NCBI GenBank assembly: GCA_008180335.1
Contig: VTEF01000002.1
Coordinates: forward strand, 371,973 to 435,972
DNA length: 64,000 nt
Origin: Priestia megaterium
GTDB taxonomy: Bacteria; Bacillota; Bacilli; Bacillales; Bacillaceae_H
Reading direction: 5' to 3'
A program made the position numbers and the translations under genes. The number at the start of each line of letters is the position of its first letter. Positions within the stretch are counted from its first letter, which is position 1. The notes under the pieces were generated by a model. It was given only the letters and a program-made list of their open reading frames with translations, was not told where the DNA came from and made no database searches. Shown piece by piece: positions 7,991 to 16,174 of the stretch.

Positions 7991-9667
7991 ATGTTGAGTA
8001 CAACAGAAGAGACATTGTCCATTTTTGCTTTAGGCGGCGTAAATGAAATAGGAAAAAATATGTATGCTATACAGTATGCTGATGATATTGTAGTGATTGA
8101 TTGCGGTTCTAAATTTCCAGATGAAAGCTTATTAGGAATTGATTTAATTTTACCCGATATTACATACTTGCAAGAAAATAAAGAGAAGGTTCGCGCCTTA
8201 GTTGTGACACACGGCCATGAAGATCATATTGGCGGTATTCCGTATCTGTTAAAACAATTAAATTTGCCGGTCTATGCAACGCGTCTGACCTTAGGTTTAA
8301 TTGAAGGGAAATTGACCGAGCATGGCCTTTTAAGAGAAACGGAGCTGTTTCTCATTGATTCTGAATCAGAGGTCGAGTTCGAGAGCATCAAGCTCACTTT
8401 TTTCAAAACAAACCACAGCATTCCAGATTGTCTCGGCATTGTTTTCCATACACCGGAAGGCACAGTGGTCCATACAGGGGATTTCAAATTTGACTTGACG
8501 CCTGTCAATGACCAGTACCCTGATATTCATAAGATGGCTAAAATCGGAAGTTCTGGTGTATTAGCACTATTATCAGAAAGTACGAATGCAGAACGTTCTG
8601 GATTTACGCCATCTGAGCGATTAGTAGGGGAGCATATTGAAGAAGCATTCACTAAAGCCCGCCGAAAAGTCATTATTTCGACGTTTGCTTCAAATGTTAA
8701 TCGGGTCCAGCAAGTCGTCGATGCGGCTATTAAAACAAACCGCAAGCTCGCTTTGCTTGGCAGAAGCATGGTAAATGTCGTATCCATCGCACTTGAACAA
8801 GGTTATTTGAACATCCCTGATGGCATGCTGATTGAGGCGCATGAAATCAATCAAATGGACCCTGAGAAGGTAGCGATTCTTTGCACAGGAAGCCAAGGAG
8901 AACCGATGGCGGCTTTATCTCGCTTGTCTAGTGGAAACTACAGACAAGTAGATATTTTGCCTGAGGATACAATCATTTTTGCGGCAAGTCCAATACCGGG
9001 AAATGAACGGAATGTGTCACGCATTATTGATAATTTATTTTTACTCGGAGCGCATGTGATTTATGGAACGGGAAGTTCAACCCGCATGCATGTTTCGGGA
9101 CATGCTTATCAAGAAGAATTAAAATTAATGCTTACGTTAATGAAACCGAAATATTTTATTCCAATTCACGGGGAATTCAGAATGCTGCATCATCACAGTT
9201 TGTTAGCAGAATCTGTAGGTGTGCAAAAAGAAAATATTTTCATTGTTAGTAATGGTGATGTGGTCGACATCCAAAATCAGGCTGCCCGCCAAACAAGACG
9301 AATACCTGCAGGAAATGTATACGTAGACGGATTAGGAATCGGTGATGTTGGAAACATTATTTTACGCGACCGCAAACAGCTTTCTGAGGACGGAATGATT
9401 GTTATTGTCATTACACTTAGCAAATCGGAAGGAAAAATCATTTCCGGACCGGATACGATATCTCGTGGATTCGTCTATGCGCGGGATTCAGACGAACTTT
9501 TTAAAGAAATCAATCAGCGGGTGATCACGACCGTCAATAACTTACAAGAAGCAAACATTCACCGGTGGAATATTGTCAAAAAAGAAATCAAACAAACACT
9601 TGGCCAATTTTTATATAGTCACACAAAAAGAAGACCGATGATTCTTCCAATCATTATTGAAATTTAA
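7991..9667 (+). CDS. RNase J paralogue (metallo-beta-lactamase ribonuclease)
   Basis: 558 residues from ATG at 7991, chosen for the AGAAGGAGGAG two bases upstream. RNase J enzymes act as 5'-3' exonuclease and endonuclease in mRNA decay. It shows the metallo-beta-lactamase motif HGHEDHIGG (~75-83) and VHTGDFKFDL. The beta-CASP motifs GSQGEPMAALSR and IPGNERNVSR follow, then HVSGHAYQEELKLM and IPIHGEFRM. The C-terminal domain ends RRPMILPIIIEI, as in RNase J1. Identity to B. subtilis RNase J1 is clear, but the changes (NVYVDGLGIGDV, 'ARDSDELFKEINQRV') fit an additional paralogue, not rnjA itself, which normally neighbours rpoY. All visible metal ligands are kept, so it should be active. Confidence 0.85.
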   Translation: MLSTTEETLSIFALGGVNEIGKNMYAIQYADDIVVIDCGSKFPDESLLGIDLILPDITYLQENKEKVRALVVTHGHEDHIGGIPYLLKQLNLPVYATRLTLGLIEGKLTEHGLLRETELFLIDSESEVEFESIKLTFFKTNHSIPDCLGIVFHTPEGTVVHTGDFKFDLTPVNDQYPDIHKMAKIGSSGVLALLSESTNAERSGFTPSERLVGEHIEEAFTKARRKVIISTFASNVNRVQQVVDAAIKTNRKLALLGRSMVNVVSIALEQGYLNIPDGMLIEAHEINQMDPEKVAILCTGSQGEPMAALSRLSSGNYRQVDILPEDTIIFAASPIPGNERNVSRIIDNLFLLGAHVIYGTGSSTRMHVSGHAYQEELKLMLTLMKPKYFIPIHGEFRMLHHHSLLAESVGVQKENIFIVSNGDVVDIQNQAARQTRRIPAGNVYVDGLGIGDVGNIILRDRKQLSEDGMIVIVITLSKSEGKIISGPDTISRGFVYARDSDELFKEINQRVITTVNNLQEANIHRWNIVKKEIKQTLGQFLYSHTKRRPMILPIIIEI

Positions 9668-9710
9668 ATCACGGCTGTCTATCTATACTCGCATTGATTT
9701 GCAGTGAATA

Positions 9711-9743
9711 AAAACTACCTCGACGGCGCAGAGGTAGTTTTTG
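9711..9743 (+). terminator. Terminator after RNase J paralogue
   Basis: AAAACTACCTC and GAGGTAGTTTTT around a nine-base loop. Confidence 0.85.
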
Positions 9744-9983
9744 CTTATAAAGATACGCTTCTTGAACTGTCTCAGAGTTAAATTGTACACGCCATCGTGT
9801 ATATGTTGCTTAAAACAGAAGAGAATCATACTTAAATTGTTTGAAATTGCGGTTGCTTCTTTCTAGGACAGCTGATGGTGAAAACTGTTAGGATTATTTA
9901 GATTCATTTGTTTTATCCTATAAACGAGATGGCAATGGCAGTTATCTCATTATTGGAAAGTATCCTATCCTTGAGGTGATTAG
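9744..9983 (+). other. AT-rich intergenic stretch
   Basis: No ORF with a ribosome-binding site and no hairpin beyond the terminator at its left edge. It presumably holds the promoter of the YpzG-like gene, but I cannot point to clear hexamers. Confidence 0.3.
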
Positions 9984-10136
9984 ATGAGTTACAAAGATCA
10001 ATTAGATCCGCACTCAGAACTTTTTTACCACAATTGGACACGACCAAAGCGTGCTAAGTCGCAAGTAAATGGACATACAACCATGTCGCAAACAAACATC
10101 ATTTTACGAAGCAATGCTAAAGCGCATCGTTGGTAA
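9984..10136 (+). CDS. ypzG: YpzG-family small protein
   Basis: A 50-residue protein that starts MSYKDQLDPHSELFYHNWTR and ends NAKAHRW, matching the small YpzG family of Bacillus, which has the conserved FYHNWTRPKRAKSQVNG core and a NAKAHRW end. It is basic and without membrane segments. GAGGTGA lies a few bases before the ATG. Its function is not established. It is followed at once by a terminator and by another small-protein gene (YfhD family). Confidence 0.85.
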   Translation: MSYKDQLDPHSELFYHNWTRPKRAKSQVNGHTTMSQTNIILRSNAKAHRW

Positions 10137-10151
10137 GGATGCTATGACAAA

Positions 10152-10181
10152 GGAAAAAGACGCGTGTGCGTCTTTTTCCGG
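10152..10181 (+). terminator. Terminator after ypzG
   Basis: GGAAAAAGACGC, loop GTGT, GCGTCTTTTTCC. Confidence 0.85.
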
Positions 10182-10257
10182 CTGATGAATGTCAGCGTCG
10201 AAATGAAACTCACAAGCCTTAAAATCAGACACAAACAATTTAAGAGGAGGGTTTGCC

Positions 10258-10449
10258 ATGGGAAGAGCAAACAATCATAAATCATCTAATCATAATAAAA
10301 GTTCATTACCCCAAACTCCGAAAAATTTAAAGATACCATCTGATGGTGTAGATGAAGAATTTTCTCTTGAATTAGCCGATCACGATGATATGGAAGCGCA
10401 AGCAAGAGCGAATGCAGCAAATCAGCGACAACAAGGTAAACAGCGCTGA
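10258..10449 (+). CDS. yfhD: YfhD-family small protein
   Basis: A 63-residue hydrophilic protein. The basic N-terminus (MGRANNHKSSNHNKSSLPQT) and the core PKNLKIPSDGVDEEFSLELAD, then an Ala/Gln-rich tail, match the YfhD family: LPQTPK, SDGVDxEFS.ELAD and ARANAA are the family signatures. Function unknown; family members are found in spore formers. AGAGGAGGG precedes the ATG. A terminator follows. It faces a convergent small gene on the other strand. Confidence 0.85.
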   Translation: MGRANNHKSSNHNKSSLPQTPKNLKIPSDGVDEEFSLELADHDDMEAQARANAANQRQQGKQR

Positions 10450-10489
10450 GAAATGATTACTCAATTGCTTGTACTTCGGTTAGAAAGTA

Positions 10490-10519
10490 AAAAAACTACC
10501 TAGAGCTAGGTAGTTTTTT
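10490..10519. terminator. Bidirectional terminator between two small genes
   Basis: AAAACTACCTAG and CTAGGTAGTTTTTT with a very short loop; lies between convergent genes and has T runs both ways. Confidence 0.85.
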
Positions 10520-10531
10520 CATATCAATTAT

Positions 10532-10672
10532 TTATTGACCATCGGCGCCGTTTAACGTGCCTTTGCGGATATGTTCATTTTCGTAATTGGTTTCTCTCAG
10601 TGCTTTGGCTTTATCGTCCACTAATTGCTTTTGATCGACCTCAGCTGAAGGAGTCAGTTTTTTCTTTGCCAT
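10532..10672 (-). CDS. 46-residue hydrophilic small protein
   Basis: The protein starts MAKKKLTPSAEVDQKQLVDD and ends HIRKGTLNGADGQ. It is fully hydrophilic with a Lys-rich N-terminus and looks like the short, disordered, spore-type proteins of Bacillus. The AGGTGG ribosome-binding site lies eight bases before the ATG and the codon use is like that of real genes, so I take it as a true gene. I do not recognise the family. The convergent terminator at 10490-10519 serves it too. Confidence 0.65.
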   Translation of the reverse strand: MAKKKLTPSAEVDQKQLVDDKAKALRETNYENEHIRKGTLNGADGQ

Positions 10673-10898
10673 TTTAAACACCACCTTTATCGCATGATTT
10701 TTACATCATTCTTAGTTTGACTTATTCCTGATAAAATATAGATCATCTATTTAAATCCTCATTCATTTTCGAAACAAATCGTGAACTTCCGCTGTTTTAT
10801 ATTTCCTTCAAGCTCCTTACATCAGTCAGCTAAAAAAATCTATTTGCCACCAAGGACTTCGTGGAAGCGATTATTTATTATGTATAAACGATTTATCT

Positions 10899-11525
10899 TC
10901 AGCTGAATAATAATTGAAAAGCCTGCCAGCCAAAATAAAAGCCAAAACCAATTAAAGAAACGCCTGATAAAATGGAGACAACGGTTAAAAAGTGCGCAGA
11001 CAAATACTTTCGAAACGTGCTTGCTAATGCCGCCATTGTGATGTCCCATGATAAAACACCAATGAAGATGGCACAGCTGTACATAACAAGCTGTTCAGTT
11101 GCGTAGGCATCTGCTGTTTTGGCTAACACCGATCCATAAATTCCAAGCCAAAATAGAATGGTCAAAGGATTTGTAAGCGAGAGAATAAAACCTGAAAAGA
11201 AACATTTTAACACAGGTTCATTCTTCGTTTTCTTGCTCTGTACAATTTTCCCTGCACTCATTAAGCTTTCAATACCGGTATAGATTAAGACAAATGCCCC
11301 AAATGACCAAAGAAAGGTTTTCATAAAGTCACTGCCGAGAAAGTGAAGGGAACCAAAATAAACGAGTATCATATAAAGAGCATCAGCTACAGTGGCGCCG
11401 ATTCCTAAAAGCCAAGCATGCCAAAAGCCGTTTTTAATTCCTTTGTCCAACTGAGCAGCATTAATAGGTCCGATTGGTGCAGCTAAAGATAAACCTAAAA
11501 AGATATAACTAAAAAAGGGTCCCAT
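10899..11525 (-). CDS. LysE/RhtB-family amino-acid exporter
   Basis: 208 residues from ATG at 11525, chosen because AAGGGAG lies eight bases upstream. Six hydrophobic segments; the N-terminal signature LGLSLAAPIGPINAAQL (~9-25) is the LysE-superfamily hallmark (GPxxA). These proteins export amino acids or related small molecules by proton exchange. It is a single gene. The substrate cannot be read from the sequence. Confidence 0.85.
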   Translation of the reverse strand: MGPFFSYIFLGLSLAAPIGPINAAQLDKGIKNGFWHAWLLGIGATVADALYMILVYFGSLHFLGSDFMKTFLWSFGAFVLIYTGIESLMSAGKIVQSKKTKNEPVLKCFFSGFILSLTNPLTILFWLGIYGSVLAKTADAYATEQLVMYSCAIFIGVLSWDITMAALASTFRKYLSAHFLTVVSILSGVSLIGFGFYFGWQAFQLLFS

Positions 11526-11706
11526 GAACGATTCTCCCTTGCTCTTGAGATTTTCCATAAGAGTGGACTACCATAAATTTATGCAGAGCTTTCGGCTTGT
11601 ACAACATAAATGTAAAAAAATTCATCTTTACTAAAAAAGAATGAATAATAGAAAAAAGAGGAACACATGTTAAGGGTAGTACTTACACAAGAGAGGGATG
11701 TCTGCA

Positions 11707-11955
11707 ATGAATCATAATCAAGAAGAAGTCGAAAAAGCTGTAGAACATGCTGAAGAAACAGTTTATCAAGCTCAGATGAATACAAGTTCAAGACAATTAC
11801 AATCAGCACATATGCAGTTAACTATTGCTCAGCAGCAAATCAGCGAATTCAAACAAGAAAATCCAGAGCTTTCAGGTGACAGAGAAATCAAGCGGATGGA
11901 AGAGCATTTAAGGCATTTACGGGAAGCAGAGGAAGCTGTTCAGCAAAACGATTAA
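11707..11955 (+). CDS. Small coiled-coil protein of unknown function
   Basis: 82 residues from ATG at 11707, with GAGAGGG nine bases upstream; the ATG at 11698 would abut that site. It is entirely helical, Gln/Glu-rich, with heptad-like spacing (EEVEKAVEHAEETVYQAQ; REIKRMEEHLRHLREAEEAV). It resembles the small Bacillus proteins YtzC/DUF2524 in style, but I cannot confirm membership. A strong terminator follows. Confidence 0.65.
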   Translation: MNHNQEEVEKAVEHAEETVYQAQMNTSSRQLQSAHMQLTIAQQQISEFKQENPELSGDREIKRMEEHLRHLREAEEAVQQND

Positions 11956-11971
11956 TTGGCTGCTTACGTGT

Positions 11972-12013
11972 AAAAAGCCCTCTTTTCAGCTGCAGTCGAA
12001 AGGAGGGCTTTTT
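11972..12013. terminator. Terminator between coiled-coil gene and manganese catalase
   Basis: AAAAAGCCCTC and GAGGGCTTTTT; T runs in both directions, between convergent genes. Confidence 0.85.
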
Positions 12014-12027
12014 AAGCATAGGGATCT

Positions 12028-12861
12028 TTATCTTACTAATTCACTTACTGGAGGTGTTCCATGAACATAAGGCGGTGCAGGGTTCAGCTGCGGATTTTGC
12101 CCCATTGCCTCCGGGTTCGCTACATATTCAAAATCTGCTTGTCCATCTAAGGTTTTTCCGCTTGCCCAGCGTCCAGTTTTACTTTCTTCTCCTTGAGAGA
12201 AGTTCATAAATGAGTAAGAAACTTCTTGTTTTTCATACTCTTGATTAAAAGTGCTTGGCACAATGGCTTTTTGATTTTGTTCTAATTCTTCAATCGCCGC
12301 CATCCACTGGTTTTGATGCATGGTATCACGTGCAATTAAGAAAGAAAGCATATCACGAACCCCAGGGTCAGTAGTGGATTCATACAAGCGAACGACTTGT
12401 AAACGGCCTTGTGATTCTGCATTTAAGTTAGCGCGAAAATCTGCAAGAAGGTTTCCGCTTGCAATTGTATATCTAGAAGTCCATGGATAGCCAACACTAT
12501 CTGTAGGCGTAGCACCTAAACCAGAAACAATCACGTGCTGAGGATTCATTCCGCCTAATACGGCTCCAATAACAGGATCTTTCGCTGCTTCTTCTTGCTG
12601 TTGAACAGGTGCTTTATCTAAAAGCTGAGCAATCATTGTTGCAATCATTTCCACATGGGCAATTTCTTCTGTTCCAATATCCAGCAGCATGTCGCGGTAT
12701 TTCTGCTCTGCACGACAGTTCCAGCCTTGGAATAAATATTGAATCATGACACTTATTTCGCCGAATTGGCCGCCTAATATTTCTTGAAGCTTTTTAGCAT
12801 AAACAGGATCTGGCTGGCTTGGTTTCGCATTATATTGTAATTCTTTTACATGAAAAAACAT
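12028..12861 (-). CDS. Manganese catalase
   Basis: 277 residues; dismutates hydrogen peroxide with a dimanganese centre. The ferritin-like bundle has the ligand motifs QFGEISVMIQYLFQGW (~32-47), GTEEIAHVEMIATMI (~63-77), LNAESQGR and the DTMHQNQWMAAIEELE segment (~179-194), giving the expected Glu/His set. The length fits the KatN/YdbD type more than the shorter spore-coat CotJC. A proline/asparagine-rich tail ends HGTPPVSELVR. It is monocistronic; in spore formers such catalases are often made late in sporulation, but no sporulation promoter is visible here. Confidence 0.9.
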   Translation of the reverse strand: MFFHVKELQYNAKPSQPDPVYAKKLQEILGGQFGEISVMIQYLFQGWNCRAEQKYRDMLLDIGTEEIAHVEMIATMIAQLLDKAPVQQQEEAAKDPVIGAVLGGMNPQHVIVSGLGATPTDSVGYPWTSRYTIASGNLLADFRANLNAESQGRLQVVRLYESTTDPGVRDMLSFLIARDTMHQNQWMAAIEELEQNQKAIVPSTFNQEYEKQEVSYSFMNFSQGEESKTGRWASGKTLDGQADFEYVANPEAMGQNPQLNPAPPYVHGTPPVSELVR

Positions 12862-13236
12862 GGCTTCAGCTCCTTTTAATTTGTTGTGATGTTCTCATAT
12901 TCAGCTAAGCGTGTATAAATGTTGAAAGAAAATATTAAAAACCGTTTTAACTCTAAGTCTTCCGCTTACGTCATACACAGCTGTTACAACTAATTGTGTT
13001 GTAACGGCTCTTAACAAGTTCACTTACTGTGTGAATCTGCTACAACTTTTAGCGTAACCTGTGTAAAAAAAAAATATCCTTTTTTATTTTTGTATAAATC
13101 AGACAGCTGTTTTTTATTTGAATAAAAAAGAGGGCGTGGAACATCATAAGATATGATTGAAGGTTGTTTAGAATGTAAGGTTGAACGTCTAGTTTTTGAA
13201 GAGGGGAAGTAAAAGGAGATCCTGCTCAATGATATC
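12862..13236. other. Intergenic region with an inverted repeat
   Basis: An inverted repeat AGCTGTTACAAC / GTTGTAACGGCT (about 12979-13011, one mismatch) lies upstream of the manganese catalase on the leftward strand. It lacks a T run, so it could be an operator or an RNA hairpin. No convincing gene in the rest; the leftward 69-codon frame at 13020-13229 has no ribosome-binding site. Confidence 0.4.
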
Positions 13237-13273
13237 TGACAAGCCTTTGCTTACTAGAAGCAAAGGCTTGTCA
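13237..13273. terminator. Terminator of the feu-like operon
   Basis: TGACAAGCCTTTGCTT and AAGCAAAGGCTTGTCA around a five-base loop. It lies 20 bases past the stop of the ATPase gene on the leftward strand. Confidence 0.8.
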
Positions 13274-13292
13274 GTTTATAAGCGTCTCATAT

Positions 13293-14114
13293 TTAATTAG
13301 TTGCATATGCATTTATATTTTCTTCTTTTAGTGGTACAGCGTCATAGCCAAAGCATACAGGTGCTCCATTATAAGGATCAACCATAATTCTGGCATGAAT
13401 ATCAAATACATTTTTCAATATTTCTGGTGTAATAATTTCAGTAGGGGTTCCAACTGCAATAATTTCACCTGCTTTCATAGCAATAATTTCATGTGAAAAT
13501 CTTGCCGAAAGATTGATGTCATGTAAAACCATGACAATCGTCCGTTTTTGTTCTTGATTTAATCTTTCGATAATTTGCAGTACTTCTAATTGATGAGCCA
13601 TATCAAGGTATGTTGTCGGCTCATCAAGCAGTAGAATTTCTGTTTCTTGTGCTAAAGCCATTGCCAGCCAAACTTTTTGCCTCTGTCCGCCAGATAAATG
13701 AGCAATTTCCCGATTTCGAAAAGAAATCGTTTTTGTAACATCCATTGCCCATTCAATCATTTCTTTATCTTCTGGTGATAATTTATTCGTATTCTTGCGG
13801 TGTGGATATCTTCCGTAAGAAATTAGTTCTTCCACTTTCAATTGTGCAGGAGCAATTGGATTTTGTGGAAGTAGCGCAAGGTGTTTGGCAATTTGTTTGG
13901 TAGGAAGGGTCTGTAAATCTTGACCTTGCAAAAAAACTTTTCCGTTCTGCTGTTTAAGAATCCGTCCCATTGTTTTTAACAATGTAGACTTCCCGCATCC
14001 ATTAGGACCGATGATCGTTGTAATTTTTCCTTCCTGCACTTCTGCATTTAAATCCCGAAATACGGTGAATTTTTCATAACTTGTTTCTAAATCTTTCACA
14101 CGTAAGATGCTCAA
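13293..14114 (-). CDS. Ferric-siderophore ABC transporter ATPase
   Basis: The 273-residue ATP-binding subunit of a FecE/FhuC-type importer. Walker A GPNGCGKST (~37-45), Q-loop LLPQNP, signature LSGGQRQKVWLAMALA (~141-156), Walker B EILLLDEPT (~160-168) and the switch His in VLHDINLS are all intact. It is the last gene of feuA-feuB-feuC-ATPase, 15 bases after feuC. In B. subtilis feuABC has no ATPase of its own and borrows YusV; here a YusV-like ATPase is inside the operon, so the importer is self-contained. Fur control is expected from the box upstream of feuA. Confidence 0.9.
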   Translation of the reverse strand: MSILRVKDLETSYEKFTVFRDLNAEVQEGKITTIIGPNGCGKSTLLKTMGRILKQQNGKVFLQGQDLQTLPTKQIAKHLALLPQNPIAPAQLKVEELISYGRYPHRKNTNKLSPEDKEMIEWAMDVTKTISFRNREIAHLSGGQRQKVWLAMALAQETEILLLDEPTTYLDMAHQLEVLQIIERLNQEQKRTIVMVLHDINLSARFSHEIIAMKAGEIIAVGTPTEIITPEILKNVFDIHARIMVDPYNGAPVCFGYDAVPLKEENINAYATN

Positions 14115-14129
14115 TGATCCGTTCTCCTC

Positions 14130-15152
14130 CTATGCTTTTACTTTAACTAGTAAATATAGAAAATATGGTACACCAATAATGGAAATGACAATGCCAACAG
14201 GTAATTCGGCAGGTGCAAAAACTGTTTTTGCGATAAAATCTGATACAATCACAAGCAACATTCCAATTGCACCGCATGCAGGAATGACTCGCTTATGATG
14301 AATACCGACCAAGCGCTTTGCAATATGAGGAGCCATCAGGCCTACAAACCCAATACTCCCTGATACGGAAACACAAGCACTAACTAAACCGATGCTGCTT
14401 AATAAAAGAATAGATTTCTCTTTTTCCATTGAAACACCTAAGCTTTTAATACTCGTCTCTTCCAGCTGAAATAAATCGAGTAAATAGGCTTTCTTGGTGA
14501 TAATCGGAATTAACATGAGAAACCATGGCAACATGGAAAGAATATAGATCCAGTTTGCGTTATAAATACTTCCAGAAGTCCAAACCGTGGCCATTTCAAA
14601 ATCTGAAGCTTTCATTTTTAATGACAAATATAAGGAGAAAGCTCCGAATAATGAGCCAATTGCAATTCCTGTCAATAAAAGGCGTTCTGTATCTAATGCT
14701 CCGTTTTTCCAAGAGAAGAGATAGATTATGAGTGCAGCTCCAAGTCCGCCTATTAATCCATATAACGGCTGCATCATAATTGAAAACCATTCTGTACTGT
14801 TCATTTGAGCCTGAAAGAAAAACATAAAAAGGACAATGGCAGCACCAGCACCAGCATTAATCCCTAAAATGCCAGGGTCAGCTAATCCATTTCGTGTCAC
14901 GCCTTGAATCGCAGCTCCTGCAATTCCTAGTCCCAATCCTACTAATCCAGCAATGATTATTCGCGGAAGTCTAAAATCAAAGATCACTAGATCATATTCC
15001 GGTACAGGATTGATTCGAAAGATTGTCCGAATGACATCTTTAACCGTTATATCGAATGTACCATTGGTCAAGCTGATATAACTAGCCATAATGATGAGAC
15101 AGGTGATAAGAACTAGTGTTGTGATATAACGTTTCATTGAATCTCTATACAT
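14130..15152 (-). CDS. feuC: Bacillibactin importer permease FeuC-like
   Basis: 340-residue FecCD-family permease with ten hydrophobic helices; forms the membrane channel with FeuB. Family signatures: RLPRIIIAGLVGLGLGIAGA (~64-83) and the coupling segment GFVGLMAPHIAKRLVG (~266-281) that contacts the ATPase. It starts at ATG 15152 with AGGAGGAGG immediately upstream and overlaps the end of feuB by eight bases, indicating translational coupling. The Feu assignment rests on the strongly FeuA-like binding protein of the operon and on the neighbouring besA-dhb genes. Confidence 0.85.
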   Translation of the reverse strand: MYRDSMKRYITTLVLITCLIIMASYISLTNGTFDITVKDVIRTIFRINPVPEYDLVIFDFRLPRIIIAGLVGLGLGIAGAAIQGVTRNGLADPGILGINAGAGAAIVLFMFFFQAQMNSTEWFSIMMQPLYGLIGGLGAALIIYLFSWKNGALDTERLLLTGIAIGSLFGAFSLYLSLKMKASDFEMATVWTSGSIYNANWIYILSMLPWFLMLIPIITKKAYLLDLFQLEETSIKSLGVSMEKEKSILLLSSIGLVSACVSVSGSIGFVGLMAPHIAKRLVGIHHKRVIPACGAIGMLLVIVSDFIAKTVFAPAELPVGIVISIIGVPYFLYLLVKVKA

Positions 15153-16161
15153 GTTTTCCTCCTCCTTTCGTTTTTATCAAGTAAAGGAAGAAAGGAATGC
15201 CAATTAAAGAAGTAACGACTCCGATTGGTGTTTCAAACGGATTGTTTATAAATCGGCTGATAACATCGCATAAAGCTAAAAAAACAGCGCCGATTACACC
15301 GCTACAGGGGATAACCCATTTATAATCGATTCCAACTAAAAGCCGAGTAATATGCGGAATAATTAGTCCAATAAAGCCAATTTTTCCGACTAAAGCAACG
15401 GCAGTGCCTGTTAAACAAACAACGGAAAGAATGGCAACTGCTTTGACAAGTTTTGTCCGTTCGCCTAAATTAATGGAGATCTCATCTCCTAAGGAAAGAA
15501 TGGTAATTGATTTTGAAATAGAAAGCGCTAGAATAATCCCGACTATTCCACATGGAATCGCTAGTTTTAGTACAGCAGGATCAACTTGATGCAGTCTTGC
15601 ATTGTACCAAAAGCTGATGTTTTGCGAAACTTGAAAATAAGATGCGATTGCGGCAGAAACACTGCTTAAAAAGGTTCCGATGACGGTTCCAATAATGGCT
15701 AATCGCACGGGTGATAATCCATTCGGAAGCAATGATCCAAAGCCAAAGACAATTCCGGCTCCCAATGCAGAGCCAACCATGGAGTAGAGAATGAGCTGAA
15801 TGGAAGACAAATCTGGCATGAAAACCATGCAAATGGTAATGATAAAAGCAGATCCGTCTGTTACACCCATAATAGAAGGGGATGCAAGATAGTTTCTTGT
15901 CATCCCCTGCATAAGTGCTCCTGATATGGCTAAAAATGCACCAACAAGAAGGGCGCCTAGTACTCTTGGTAATCGAGAAGTCATAATAATGGTATGGTCG
16001 ACATTCTCTGAATCATAATAAAAAAGTGCGTTCCAAACAGTTTCAAAACTAATATTTTTTGCACCGTATAAAATAGATGCAATAATTGTCAGTAAAATCA
16101 AGATTGGTGCTACTATTAAAATTAAGGCTGGCAGCGATTTTCTTTTTCCCATATCATTCAA
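15145..16161 (-). CDS. feuB: Bacillibactin importer permease FeuB-like
   Basis: 338-residue FecCD-family permease with ten predicted helices. Motifs: SRLPRVLGALLVGAFLAISG and GFIGLIIPHITRLLVG, the ATPase-coupling loop. It follows feuA by 13 bases and overlaps feuC. With FeuC and the ATPase it would import ferric bacillibactin (and, in B. subtilis, ferric enterobactin) handed over by FeuA. Nothing looks broken or truncated. Confidence 0.85.
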   Translation of the reverse strand: MNDMGKRKSLPALILIVAPILILLTIIASILYGAKNISFETVWNALFYYDSENVDHTIIMTSRLPRVLGALLVGAFLAISGALMQGMTRNYLASPSIMGVTDGSAFIITICMVFMPDLSSIQLILYSMVGSALGAGIVFGFGSLLPNGLSPVRLAIIGTVIGTFLSSVSAAIASYFQVSQNISFWYNARLHQVDPAVLKLAIPCGIVGIILALSISKSITILSLGDEISINLGERTKLVKAVAILSVVCLTGTAVALVGKIGFIGLIIPHITRLLVGIDYKWVIPCSGVIGAVFLALCDVISRFINNPFETPIGVVTSLIGIPFFLYLIKTKGGGKHV

Positions 16162-16174
16162 CGCACCTTGTGAT

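Noticed and set aside
13020-13229. 69-codon leftward frame
   Set aside because: No ribosome-binding site; overlaps the inverted-repeat region; composition not gene-like.
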